From Scleropages formosus (taxonomy: Eukaryota; Chordata; Actinopteri; Osteoglossiformes; Osteoglossidae), in contig NC_041825.1 in the NCBI RefSeq assembly GCF_900964775.1, positions 12,277,001 through 12,341,000 of the forward strand: a stretch of 64,000 nucleotides of DNA. Reading direction: 5' to 3'. This document shows, piece after piece, positions 44,604-63,582 of the stretch. Position numbers and translations under genes: made by a program. Numbering within the stretch: the stretch's first letter is position 1; every line of letters begins with the position of its first letter. The notes below the pieces were generated by a model. The model was not told where the DNA came from, did not search any database, and saw only the letters and a list, made by a program, of their open reading frames with translations.

Positions 44604-45713
44604 TTTCAGAACCGCTTGTCCCATACAGGGTCACGGGGAACCGGAGCCTACCCGGCAACACAGGGCGTAAGGCCGGAGGGGGACACACCCAGGACGGGAC
44701 GCCAGTCCGCCGCAAGGCACCCCAAGCGGGACTCGAACCCCAGACCCACCGGAGAGCAGGACTGCAGCCCAACCCACTGCGCCACCGCACCCCCTACTGC
44801 CACCACATAAAGTGCAAATAAACATGTATGATTACATCACACTTTGTAGAGTAAATGTGGATGATTGTTGCAGTTTGCCATGCTCCATAATTATGTTGAC
44901 ATTCCTATTGTATTTCAGTGCAATAAAATTCACAGAGATCAGATGACTGAAATTCACCTTGAAGTTGTCAGGATCCACATGAAGCTTCTCGGAGTGCAGC
45001 TCGCTCAGCTGAGCATAAGCGTTCTTGATGTCGTCCATGTTCTTCAATGCTTTGTCTAGGCCACGCAGGACTACCTTGCCATGAGCTGCGACCATGGGGT
45101 TCCCCATGATGGCAGCCGCGTTGTATAAGTTACCAAACTTGGCGAAGTACCGCTGGGTCCAGGGGTACACGATGAGGCACCTGGGTGGGACAAGCAGTGA
45201 CATACAAGAGTCATAAGTTACAGTATGGATCACATAGCACTGACCTGTAGAACCACGAGTTGTAACCTTCATTGTTACATTATCAATATGAACATGATTA
45301 TAATCAGAATATGAACATTATAATCGGAAGTAATATTATTTAATAGCAGGAAAAAAGACACGCAGAACTTCTAATTAAATAAGGAATAATGGATGTTCCG
45401 AACTCCTTCCTGTGCAGGACTTGAGCAATGGGAGAGCACACTTCAACTTTACCGAAAGACGCTTTATTTCTCGGGATGGACGCGTTTTGGCGGGAAAGCC
45501 ATCTTCTGAAAGATGAAGAATGTTTTCCCGCCAAAATTAATCCGTCCGGAAAACATTGCTTGCTAAGTTTCAAATGTGGTTGTTTTATTTAATTACATCA
45601 CACGTGAAAAGAGAACTGTACCTGGCCAGAGCATTAAGCCCTACGAAGTCATAGTCAAGCTTCGAGAAGATGCCGGTGATGGCGGCGCGCTCAGCATCTG
45701 TCCACACAACCAT
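44188..45713 (-). CDS. hbb: beta-type hemoglobin subunit with C-terminal Tyr
   Basis: The exons are 45713-45622, 45180-44958 and 44316-44188 (92, 223 and 129 bp), giving 147 residues. It starts [16 protein letters not shown] and has the standard [22 protein letters not shown] and DPDNFK. The last codons read CRQYY then TAG. The other beta chains here end in QYH or EYH, so the HC3 residue that carries the alkaline Bohr proton is Tyr in this chain. A Cys precedes RQYY where the trio has Gly. Intron 2 (641 bp) contains two SINEs; intron 1 is 441 bp. TATA-like tttaaaat sits at 45791-45800, followed upstream by ggtgg (CACCC type) and CCAAT motifs near 45834-45845. Confidence 0.95.
44370..44528 (-). 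repeat. SINE family C in beta intron 2
   Basis: The tail aacgcttttctccaaatcat begins it; aagtaccttgctcagctgaa and ccactacactaccagct end it. A family A SINE follows after 16 bp. Confidence 0.7.
44545..44793 (-). repeat. SINE family A with very long (CA)n tail, in beta intron 2
   Basis: The CA run spans about 44540-44602, followed by a well-kept SINE body and head. The perfect 14-bp target-site duplication ctactgccaccaca is at 44531-44544 and 44794-44807. Confidence 0.95.
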
Positions 45714-45899
45714 TTCGGCAGTTCTGGAAGTTTCTAGCACTTCTTCCTGGCAGAAGTAAAGGAATCGTGTCACCGCGCTCCGAGTGTCACATTTTAAACA
45801 GTGTAGGAGCTCCACCCAGAATAACAAGTTGAGTCCAATTGGTTGGCAGAGGGTCACTGGGTTGAAACCCTGTGCCAAATTATGAAAATATTAGATTAA

Positions 45900-48360
45900 C
45901 ATCTTGCTTTAGTTTAAGTTTTTGTTAAAATATATTAACCTGAAACGTTGTTTATTTCAGTCAATATATACAAATATTGGCCGTATTTCCATTTAATACA
46001 TGGCTTGAATCACCCCTTTCATCTTTATAGTAACTAGAACATAGTAACACATTTGCGTACATTTCCAGGTTAAATTCAAGTTTACTCTGAACTGCTTTAA
46101 ATAATAACTGTGTTTTTCTTTTATATAATATAATATAATTATTAATATGTTTTAATTTGGCAAAGCGATTATAGTTTGCAGTTCTATCTTAAGTAAACGT
46201 ACTTATTTTGTAAAGAAAATAAAGCTGTGTTAAATTCTAGCAGATGATTTACACATAGGTGTGAGTGGTGTTATAAATTTCAGAACTAAGAGATAACTAC
46301 ATTCCAATTAAATAGTGTAACATCAAACTATATAAATCAATATTGTCTGTGCATTTTGTCTCGTGTGAATTTCATTGTGGAAATCAAACTATTCCCATAT
46401 TATAAATGTGCTTTTATGAATTTAGATAAAATACTGCCGTGTGGGAGACAAGGTGGCATGTTTCTGAAGTCCATGCATTTATTTTAAGACTCATGGAAAT
46501 CAGCATTTCAGCAATGTTCTCACTGTAATAAATGCTATAAATGAGATTACAAAATTATTGCAGGTTTCCTTTTCATAGTAAGAAATACTTTCCCCACAAA
46601 AGAATTAATTAATTTCAAAGACCGCTAATTTGATAATATTAAATCGCATATTTTAACAAAAGTGAAAAAGCCGAAAGCAGGTAAAATCATATTGCCTTTG
46701 CATTCTTTTGTCAATGAAAACGCCGAAATTTTAACTGTGTATGTTGTCGTTAATTCTTTCTTGAAATATTTTCTGTTTGATGTTTGAAAATACATCAAAA
46801 TTTAAGTTGTCCGTTGATGTGTTTATTTTCTTTTCATTACCCTTAGAATTTAAATTTAAAAGCAACGTTTACAGATTATACACCTTAAACATTTAGATTT
46901 TTTTTCCAATGAGCTGTATTTTTGCAAGTTGTTTGCGCGATGTTTGTTTCCAAATGTCTTCTTTCCCTTTTACCTTGATGGGCAACATGATACTTCACTT
47001 TTCCGCAGTCGCTCTTAGTGGGTCAGTCAAACAGCCACAGTCTTTCGGGGTCTTTTTTTTTGCTCCTTTTGTGCACTTTTATAACCTTTTCTATTGTATT
47101 CTACTCAGTGGAACTGAATTCCAGCAAAACGGTTTTACACTCTTTACATCTCCAAAGACCAATCATGTAACCATGTAGGATTAAAGATCAGACGAATGAT
47201 TCATGCATGATTGATTTTTAAAATGTTTTTAAAAGCATTCAGGTATTTGTCTAGTTTGAAATCATTTTGTCTATAAATCCGTCGGATGCTGGTGGCTATT
47301 ATAGCAAAGGGCTACAGCAGACTCCGGTCAATGTGTTCATGGCATATTTTTGTTTGGTGATGCATAAGACAAAGGTAAAACAGAAAGGGTATAAATGAAC
47401 AGCTCAGAAAAAACACCTGAATAAGGTGAATGTGGTGATTTGATAACTGCAAAAACATTAAAATCGAACACATTAACTGAAAACTTGAGGTAGCTTTTAA
47501 ACTGCTTTACACATTTCTGGACAATAACTTGTCTGTCGTACTGAAAAAAAACTGCTGTGTAATGATTTCGATTTTATTCAAATGTCGAATTTTCCTCAGA
47601 CATAATTTGTGCTGAGCTAAGAATTATTAATCACTAAACATAAGATATCAAACACTGATTTTTAAGAACAATTGATACACATGTTATGCATAAAGAGGAA
47701 AAGTGCATAAAGCTACATTTTTTAAACATTCTTACTATTGCAACAGTTATTATTGTTAGTATTTCTATCATTTAATTCTTTTATTTATTTTTCGTAGTAC
47801 CATTGCATTTATTAACTGTATAGTTTAACATGGATCTTTTACTATTGTGAGGTTCATGCAAGAGCATCAGTTTTATCGTACTTGAATCTGTCAATTAATC
47901 AATTAATCACTTGAACAGATTAATAAATTTTAAAGGTCCGAAGGAAGAAAGGACAGCATAACAACAAGGTCTGAAACTGTCCACTCTTTGGTCCATTCTG
48001 AGTTTACCTGCAGGCAGGTGATCTTTAACATATCCTGGTTTGAAGGACAAAATTGATGTATTTACTTCAATGTATGTAAGTAAAAATAGTGAAAGGGGTT
48101 ATTTGTCTTTTGCAGCTGCGGCAATCTTGACAAAACAGGCATGAGTTATCTGCATATTTTGTCATGTTGCACCCTTGAAGAGTTGAAGTGATAGGGGTTT
48201 TCACATGAGAAACACCCTGAACATTTGGAAACTCCTCTCAGCATTTTGTTGATAAGAGGCGCTATTAATTTTTAAGGCTTTAATTAAAATAAATCAAAAT
48301 TGTGCTATTAAGAAGGGGGCGGATTAACGGATTCATTCCATAATCCCTTCAACGGCTTCA
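45900..48360. other. gene-free AT-rich DNA between globins and lcmt1
   Basis: About 2.4 kb without a recognisable gene or repeat family. The open frame at 46909-47178 has no family resemblance that I can see. Confidence 0.5.
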
Positions 48361-48377
48361 TTTAGAAAGTGTATATT

Positions 48378-48572
48378 TCAGAACCGCTTGTTCCTCACGG
48401 GGTCACGGGAAACCGGAGCCTACCCAGCAACACAGGGCGTAAGGCCGGAGGGGGAGGGGACACACCCAGGACGGGACGCCAATCCGCCGCAAGGCACCCC
48501 AAGCGAGACTCGAACCCCAGACCCACCGGAGAGCAGGACTGCTGTCCAACCCACTGCGCCACCGCACCCCCT
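48378..48572 (-). repeat. SINE family A without microsatellite tail
   Basis: Reverse copy ending directly in ttcagaaccgcttgttcc. The perfect target-site duplication aaagtgtatatt is at 48366-48377 and 48573-48584. Confidence 0.95.
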
Positions 48573-48687
48573 AAAGTGTATATTGACATTTGTAATTTAT
48601 GACTGAAAATTACAAAAAAGATCAATCAAACAAGAAAAGTCGAGTTTTAAAATAGAAGTAGTCATTTGTGAAAACAAATTTTCTTTA

Positions 48688-48733
48688 CTTTCTTCTTCTT
48701 CTTCTTCTTATTATTATTATTATTATTATTATA
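48688..48733. repeat. (CTT)n then (ATT)n microsatellite
   Basis: Adjacent cttcttctt and ttattattatt runs. Confidence 0.9.
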
Positions 48734-49324
48734 AATTTTGGGATTATTGTGCATCAGTTGAAAATTAATGGAATATAGGAACATGCGGACAAATAATATA
48801 ATTTAGGTTATTTCAGATATGAGAAGATATTTGTTATGTAGTGGAATTTTATCCATGTGAAGGTTCATACTGAATGGATGCAATGCGCTACAGACTTCAA
48901 ACAGTCACAGTGGGGCAAATTCCTACTAGGAACTAGTAGAATACAGTAAATTAGTTGTTTTCAGTGGCAGATTTATTGATATCGTGGTCTTTTTTAACTT
49001 GAATATCACCTTATAGGTTTTATTGAGTTATTTTTCGTTCAGAATGTGCATACCTTGGGAAGACTACAAAACGGGATTTTTTTAAAAAACAAAATTCTTT
49101 GTTTTTCTGCGTTTATGACCTATTTGCGGTTGTTACATATTAATGTGATTTCTTGCAATGACAATATAAAAAGTCAGTATCTTGTAGTGATATTGCAATG
49201 TTTTCCATTCATGACTGTGTGACAATTTTGAACAAATTATTGACCTTTTTTTCCCCTTCAGAACAACTCGTACTGCAATAAAGCAATGGCAGTTATTGAT
49301 TTATTTCAATGAGTTTATATATCC

Positions 49325-49514
49325 AGTGGGTTGGACCAGGTCCTGCTCTCTGGTGGGTCTGGGGTTCGAGTCCCGCTTGGGGTGCCTTGCGGCGGACTGG
49401 CGTCCCGTCCTGGGTGTGTCCCCTCCCCCTCTGGCCTTACGCCCTGTGTTGCCGGGTAGGCTCCGGTTCCCCCGCGACCCCGTATGGGACAAGCAGTTCA
49501 GAAAATGTGTGTGT
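49325..49514 (+). repeat. 5'-truncated SINE family A
   Basis: It begins at agtgggttggaccaggtcct, lacking the first bases of the tRNA head, and ends in a short TG tail. The perfect 14-bp target-site duplication gagtttatatatcc is at 49311-49324 and 49515-49528. Confidence 0.95.
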
Positions 49515-50349
49515 GAGTTTATATATCCTTTTAAAATAGAGGTCTCACAAGAATTTATGTACTGTTACAGTGACTGAAAGCACAGCAGATTTTAAAAAGT
49601 GTTCAGTTCACTGTTGTTAAGGCTAGTCTGATTTAAAAAGATCCAAAAAGTTTTCTGAATTACAGAGTTAGACATCAGCGTCCAGACTTTGAAAAAGCTC
49701 AGTCTTACTGTCAAGGGTTAGGTCACAGTGAAAAGCTCCTGGGCTGAAGTTTCACAAAAAGCAGGAGGCTGGCATCCAGGCTAACTTAGAGGTTGTCAAT
49801 GTGTCAATTCTGTTACTTATACAACTTAATGAGTTTATTGCAAAAAAAAAAAAACTTACTGGTAAATATGTTAGTCTACAAATACGTTTTAACTGCATGA
49901 GTTTAAAGTAGACTTGGCCTAGGCCACAGATGGTGATGGAGTATTTGGGTATACCCTGGGATTTTGTAGCCATATGTGATTTAAATTTGTGTGCAATTAT
50001 TTTGAAATTTAACTGAAAATCATAACATACTGTAGCATTTTAGAAATTTTAAGATTTGTTTATTTAGTTAGTTTGGAACTGGTAATCTTAAGTTGTTTTA
50101 AAAGATTATATGATTACTTTGACTCTATCAACATTTTAGAGGCTCAGATTCTTTTCCAGGATTCCTAATTGTATATCCCCAGATGAAGCTCAACTTTTCC
50201 CACCAAGTAGATTGAGCCCCAAAATTGTCAATAAGGTTAAGAATTTGACTTAAGGCCTCAGTGGCCTTTAACCTCAGTGGGTTACAGGCACATCAGCTGA
50301 GAGTGGATCTTGCCTGATTTAGGTCAGTGTATGTACAACTGGGTAGAGT

Positions 50350-51700
50350 GTGGTGTGAGGCAAAGTCTGATTCTGCAAGTGTTAGAGAGGAGGTGTGTGT
50401 AATACAATTATAGCAGCAGTATGATGAGAGAAGCAGAGAACTGAGTTAGATGTTACTGCCAAGTTCTTGACTGATGACATATATGAGAAAAGTGGGTTGT
50501 TCAATGTGATAGAAAACTCTTGAAAGGCCAGGAGGAAGGCTGGGGATTTCAGTCTTAAATAAACTGAGTTGCAGCTGGTGATTAGTCTTCTTTGCAGAGA
50601 TATCAGAGAGACAGGCTGCAATTGGAGACAATGTATCTGTATTCATTGGGGAAGAGAGAAGGAGCTCTATGTTGACTGTACAGTGCCAATGGAGTAATGA
50701 TCAAGCCTAAAGAAGCAGCATAGATGGAGGACTGTAAAGGACCCAACTGTAAGCCCTGAGGAACACCTACTGAGAGAATGAAGGACAGAGAGGAAGCCAT
50801 GCCAAATCACCTGGTAAGATCTACATTAAAGTTGAAATTTAAGGCATTTCAGAGACAATCTTTTGATTTCTAGCCCTTGTTTATCATGAGAAATATAGGA
50901 TCTGGTGGTTGACTATGCCAAATACCACAGAAAGGTGGATAAGAATGAGAAGTGAGGAAAGAGAGGCGAGGAAAGAGAGGCAAGTCTAACAGACTGAAAA
51001 GCTCCTGACAGTGAAGACAGCAATCACAGTGGACTGGCCAATCTTGAATCAAGACTGATGTCCATTGAGGACAACACTAGGGGAGAGCAATGTACATATC
51101 TGATCGGAAAATGTGCGCTCAAAAGAAAAGAAGGGAAGGAGGGAGACTGGTGTGTAATTTTGGGCTGAGTTTTGGATCAGGGAAGGTTTCCTTTGTAGTT
51201 GTGAAATGTGGGCAGTTTTGAAGGCAGACAAGAAGCAACCAGGGAGTGAGAAGTTAAAGCTATATTAACTAAAAATAATGACCTGAAAAACGGTCTGAGG
51301 AAGAGGAATGCGTTTATGAGGATAGGTGGTTGCTGCATGAGAGAGTAGGAGGGCAGAGATGCTGATTTCAGAGAAGGATTAGAAGGCTAGGATCAAGGTT
51401 TTTCCTAGAAATCCTGGTTGGATGGAGGTGATGGATGTAGAGAAGCAAAAGAAAGATGAAAATGTACACAAAGCGTGTGAGAATTAATGGAAACTGACTA
51501 ATATGTTGTGAAAAATGTTTTCCTGAGAAGGTAACAGTGAAAAGAAGTGAGAAACTCACTTCATAATGTCTGTGATAATCAACGGTTGTAGGTGGAACAA
51601 ACTGGCTTAGGGTTAGGGGCACGAAAAGAGCAAAGAAGAGTGTTAAGGATGATAGCAAGATTGCTGGCAATGTTTGAGGAGATGAGAAGTTTGTCAGAAC
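50350..51700 (-). repeat. decayed L2-type LINE reverse transcriptase region
   Basis: On the - strand, separate frames carry reverse-transcriptase-like text in the right order: NYTPVSLLPFFS with FKTAH before it (51049-51231), SLLDLPLFPRLSF (50870-51052), VGVPQGLQLGPLQSSIY (50603-50800), and ACLSDISAKKTNHQLQLSLF with a following KTE (50446-50646). The order fits an L2/CR1-type LINE. Frames are broken several times, so it is an old dead copy. Confidence 0.65.
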
Positions 51701-51959
51701 AGTTTGTGATGGAGTGTGACAGGGACAATGTGTGCACTAGAGAAAGGGAGGAGGTCTGACAGAAGGGTGAAAGGAGATGAAGCTATTGCTACTGGAAGCA
51801 TAATTCAAAAAGCACATTTGTGTTTTTGAAACACAGTGAACAGTGGTATTTTTCATCTTAAATCTCCAGATTAAATTTTTGGTGTAACTCATATTGTATG
51901 AGTGAAGAATAGTCTCCAAATTCTCAAAAGGCACATAATGAAATAGTTAATTAGCTATC

Positions 51960-52115
51960 AGTTTACCTTTAACACAAGCCTTTGAACTGTGGAAGGAAAC
52001 CCAGGTAAACAGTGCAAATTCCACACAGGCAGAGCCAGATTAAAACTGAGGTAGGAACCTACAGCCAAGGGGCTTTGAGGTGCCAGCCCTCCCTGCTGCA
52101 CCACTGTGCATGTTG
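51960..52115 (-). repeat. old SINE fragment
   Basis: Contains tttgaactgtggaaggaaac, aattccacacaggcagagcc and ctgctgcaccactgtgc. It matches the reverse of the family B/old SINE head half. Confidence 0.5.
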
Positions 52116-52498
52116 CTGTGAATAAATGTTAATGCATTTGATGTATGATGGAGTTGCGTCCCATTCAGGGAGTACCCAGCTTCGTGTCCTATACTCTCTG
52201 ATGCACCGGGAACCTGCATTGTACAAGTAGTTACTTAAAATTAATAGATGGAAATATCTTATGTCACATACATTTAACATCTGGCTGAGACATCACTGTA
52301 ATTTTAACATGACATTACTTTCTGCAAAATTTTCAGAAATCTTTTTCTATCCTTCTTGCTTTTCATAAAGTTTTTAAAGAACTTCACATTTTCTGAATTC
52401 CAAACATATTTAGCTGTTCTGCAGTAACTAATAGCAATTAATTAGAATTAAACATATTTCAGGAAAAATGGACAAGAGAGCAACTGTATACTGAACAA

Positions 52499-52504
52499 TT
52501 TATT
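52499..52504 (-). terminator. possible lcmt1 poly(A) signal
   Basis: AATAAA on the - strand, about 470 bp after the lcmt1 stop codon, just beyond a SINE. It is a candidate only. Confidence 0.35.
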
Positions 52505-52528
52505 TGGCAAAAATGTTCAAATCAGAGT

Positions 52529-52763
52529 GGGGGACAGCTGGTAGCATAGTGGGTAGAGCTACTACATTTGAATCCAAAGGTTGCAGGCTTGATCCCAACC
52601 TCTGGCTGTAGTACCCTTGAGCAAGGTATTTATTTTAAATTGCCCCAGTAAAATTACCCAGCTGTGTAAATTATGGGTAAATAATTATAAGCTTGTAATA
52701 ACTGTAACCTTAACATTATAGCTTGCTTTCAAGAAAAACATCAGCTAAACTAATATGTAAATA
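52529..52763 (+). repeat. SINE family C 3' of lcmt1
   Basis: Head ggacagctggtagcatagtg, B box ggcttgatcccaacc, then gtacccttgagcaaggtatt, and a decayed tail (gcttgctttcaagaaaaaca). Confidence 0.8.
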
Positions 52764-52969
52764 TTTTTTCCTTAAATTTTCCATGCCACAATGAAACCAA
52801 CAAAGAATCAAGTCAGAACAAAACAGCTGTGGATTCTGGTTCCCTTAAGGTTAATTATTTTTAAAATCCCTTAAAAGGTACACCAGTGCTGAAGTAAGAG
52901 AGGCTTTCTTCTGTTTCTGAAAGTTAGGGGATTTATGGCACAAAGAACCATTTTCAGTCCTCTTCCGGT

Positions 52970-60054
<7,085 letters not shown>

Positions 60055-60409
60055 CGTCCCTTACATAAAATGAATGATTTTTTTGTTGTTAAACACGACT
60101 CAGTTCTGAATCACAGCTAAGCCAGCAACTCGGGTTCCTATGAGATAAATTAGCAATTCCTAAACGACACTATATACTCGACAAACAAAGCTTTTACACT
60201 CATTCGAAACATACTACGTGCTGTCAACTAATATTGCCAAACAATAATTTCTTGTTCTTTAGGTTCTCCGAATAATGCAAAATTCACGCTTGCAACAGAT
60301 ATGAGGGCAAGCTCCACCTTCTTATATCTACTTCCGGTGTGTTTTACAAACGAAATACCCCATTGGCTTTCCACGGTGTTACATTCATTACGTTTTTCGC
60401 AATGCGTAG

Positions 60410-60421
60410 TGCGCATGCGCA
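60410..60421. promoter_or_regulatory. NRF1-type site upstream of lcmt1
   Basis: tgcgcatgcgca is a full match to the NRF1 palindrome. It lies about 356 bp upstream of the lcmt1 ATG, in the lcmt1-arhgap17 divergent interval. CCAAT motifs (attgg near 60362 and 60429, - strand sense) flank it. Confidence 0.55.
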
Positions 60422-60559
60422 TCTGGTGCATTGGCCTTTTTTTTAGAACAGGACCGGCAGGTTTACCAATCGAAATCACCGCGAGTCCGTCTGAGCCAAT
60501 CACAAATACGCTTGTTTGAGTTGTCGTTCTTTTTGGAACTTGAGTTCACAGGACTGGAT

Positions 60560-61425
60560 AGTGGTTGAAAGGAAGTTTGTTTGCGCGAGTATTTGATAAA
60601 ATCAGCCAAATAAGAATATGTGTTAATGGACTGTTGTGTGGTACAAATTCTTAAGTCAGTATTTTGCAGTCCTGGTGAGCTACCATGTATACGAACTGGT
60701 TTGTTTTACCCGTTGAGTGAATTATATTATTAATCGCTGATTCTGAGCGCGCTGGTTTTGTCTACTACTAGTACGTCTACGATGACTGACACAGGCGATG
60801 TTAACTACTAGTTAAATGATTTTTTTTTTTTAATTAAGCAAAACTTGATAGAACTAACCGAAAAGTACGTCATTAAATAGAATAAGTATACATAATATAA
60901 AAATAGTAGTATGATGATGTAGTATAGTATAATTTAAATTAGTGAAAAGATTTACTAGTCTATTGTCTCAAAATTTTTGAGAAACAATAGGCTATCAGCA
61001 CGGCAGTATTTCCACTCCTGGTTGGTTAAGCGGATGTCCGTGACTCAGCTTAGTGAGGTGGGAGTCCAGCCAGCAGGCCAGTGTCCACACACTGTCCACC
61101 TTTCCAACACTGGAGGGAGAGGAGAAGAGCAGTGCTTTGTGTTTCGCTTCACTGAAAAAGCAAGCAATGATGTGCTGATTTGACAGAAAAAATATTATGT
61201 AAACATGAAAATGACAATGAAAGTTCAAGTGCTTTCGTCAGTGCCAAGCCACACACACTGACAGGTCACGTTACCTGACGGAACTGTTATGTTTGCAGCT
61301 GGCAAATTTGAAATGTGATAGACTCACTCAATGTACTTCTCTCTATGTGTAATTAATTTACAGCCTATGGTTGTACCTTTATTATATCTGCATCTGTCTA
61401 CAGCTTCACAGCTCATGGGCACACA
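60560..61425. other. intergenic DNA between lcmt1 and arhgap17
   Basis: Mixed composition with no recognised gene. Open frames at 60977-61228 have no family resemblance. Confidence 0.45.
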
Positions 61426-61430
61426 GTGTA

Positions 61431-61699
61431 CATTTATTCATTTAGCTGACACTTTTCTCCAAAGCAACTTATGTTAAGGTATTTTGCAATTACTTACCCA
61501 GGTGTACAGATATGTAATTTTACTAGAACAATTAGGGTAAGTATCTTACCCTAAGTAAGGTACATACTAACCCTACTACTAACTAACCAACGTACTTACT
61601 AACCCTACAACTAACTACCCTACTACTAAGCAAGCAGGGTAAGTAGATTCAAATCTGTGGATTCAACAGCTCTAACCACTATGCTACCAGCTATCCTCC
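61431..61699 (-). repeat. SINE family C with internal tandem expansion
   Basis: Tail tttattcatttagctgacac at the left, head ccactatgctaccagctatc at the right. The region 61545-61625 holds repeated actaaccctacta-like units that other copies lack. Confidence 0.75.
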
Positions 61700-61709
61700 T
61701 GTAAGTTCT

Positions 61710-62790
61710 TTGATTGATTCAGGTGATTTTTTTTTTTGACCCATATGTATCACTGCTTCTGACCGCAGCAGTGGTGAGCTGCTGAACCGCTTCTGTTCTC
61801 AAAAAACCTATGTAATCTACATAACTCCTATATAGCCTGCAGTTTACTGTATTATCTTTAAAAGGTGTGTCATGTAAGCTAAATTATCTTTTGCAGGGAA
61901 ACAAGTAATAGTTTCTGTCCATCTTATGTTTAAAATAGTGTGTAGTTAGAAACCACATAATATTTGCAGTCCCACATGGAAAGAATGAACATGAGTTAAT
62001 TTGTATATATCTATAGTTATTCCTGCAGTTGTATGTTATATTTCATCAAGGAAAAAAAATTATTAGATAAGTTATAAACTATCTGGAAAGCATCCATACC
62101 TGAGTGTTTTGACAGTCTTGTCTTACAATGTATACTGTAATAACATTATATAGTGTTGCATGAAACTATGAACTTGCAGTGCAGTTTTATTTATGTATAA
62201 TTTTTTTTTGTTGCTTATATATTAGGAGTATTTCAGGCTATCCTTATTCTGGTACTAACTATGGTTTTTTAATTATCTTGATTAATACACTATTTTTAGG
62301 TATGACTTTATAATGACAGATAAGCAATTAGAGCTCCATGTAACAAGGGCCCCTGAAGGCTCTCAAATAACAGTATGGTGTTTTACACAAGCCTTCATGG
62401 AGAAAAATCAACTGAGCAAGTGCTTTACCTTTATAGATGAGAGGACTTCCCAGACTGTTGTACAAATTTGATATTCAGGTCACTTAGTAGGCAGTTTTTC
62501 CACCTCACCTGACTGAAATTATCCTGCTGACCAACTTAATGTACCTCAGGGGTTTCTTTACTTTTGCATATATATGTTAATTGTTATTTACCTATTTTTG
62601 TCATACTGCAACACGTCTTCTAAACAACTCTGAGGTTGTAGCTATAAACCGTTCCTTTCAGAAAACTGGTATTAAGTTTTGAGTAATAAGGTGACATTCA
62701 AAGACCCACAATATACTTGTATAGTTTGCACTGTAGCTTTTTAAAATAATAGTCATATTCATTCACTGCCATAGTTTAAACAAACAAAGA
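61710..62790. other. AT-rich intergenic DNA
   Basis: No gene or repeat recognised. Confidence 0.5.
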
Positions 62791-62797
62791 CAGAAAA

Positions 62798-62820
62798 AAT
62801 ATAGATAGATAGATAGATAG
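62798..62820. repeat. (ATAG)n microsatellite
   Basis: About five to six atag units just upstream of the GC-rich promoter region of arhgap17. Confidence 0.9.
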
Positions 62821-63039
62821 AACAAACAGTTTATTCGATTTCTACAGATCTAAAAGGAGAGATGTCCCACTTCGACACAGCTACAGCATATTTTTAAAAC
62901 CCGTGTTGGACGTACGTTCTGGTTTTTTTGGGTAACCGGTTACAAACACTTGGCCACTTTGCGTTCACGAAATTCGAACGCCTCTTTGTGATAGTGAGAA
63001 TTATGATGGTTATTATATAAATGTGGCGTAAGTGTGGAT

Positions 63040-63529
63040 GAGTTGCTTAGTCCATATCCATGCTAGAGGTCGGAGCGCAGTGGCGCGGAGAACTCGCCTC
63101 GCGGGAGGGAAGTGCAGAGCGCGCGACTTCCTGCTATTTAACCGCCGCTACTGCTGCTGCCCTGAGCGCTATGTTGACTGGAGAACATCTGTAGCGCCCG
63201 CCACGGTGCTCGCACGCTAGTCGGCCGGCGAAACAAAACGCTCACAAAACAGCAATATCAGGAGCCAGCAGCGAACGCCTTGTGGCTTGTGTACGCTGTT
63301 TATCGTCGCTAGTATAAACGACGAGGGTGCGTTTTCTTGAACTTAGTTGGCCGAGGTGCTGGTGGTGGCGGGTGGGGTGGTTAGCTACTAGCCGTAGCTC
63401 ACCTGAGTGCGCACGGACGCCGCCGGGACGGATTTCGCGGCGGTGATGAGCACTCTGTGCCGCCCACGAGGCAGTCAGCGCTCCGTCGTTTGAGAAGTGA
63501 AGAGAGGACCCGGGGACGGACGGAGCACC
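63040..63529 (+). promoter_or_regulatory. GC-rich, CpG-rich promoter region of arhgap17
   Basis: Many CpGs and GC-rich words in otherwise AT-rich DNA, ending at the arhgap17 start codon. It probably contains the transcription start and 5' UTR. No TATA box is evident. Confidence 0.6.
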
Positions 63530-63582
63530 ATGAAGAAGCAGTTCAACCGCATGAAACAGCTCGCCAACCAGACCGTTGGCAG
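63530..63582 (+). CDS. arhgap17: Rho GTPase-activating protein 17, first coding exon
   Basis: Encodes MKKQFNRMKQLANQTVG plus a split Arg, identical as I recall it to the start of vertebrate ARHGAP17 (RICH1/Nadrin). That protein is a BAR-domain Rho GAP acting at cell junctions and in membrane traffic. The exon is 53 nt long and the ATG context is gcaccatga. The following intron appears to start GCAAGT, a GC-type donor, because the family phase (AG/G for Arg) is met only there. A GT four bases further would add Gln and change the phase. The rest of the gene lies beyond the window. Confidence 0.9.

Noticed and set aside
46909-47178. 89-residue open frame in gene-free DNA
   Set aside because: Hydrophobic, low-information translation of T-rich DNA; no start context or homologous motif seen.
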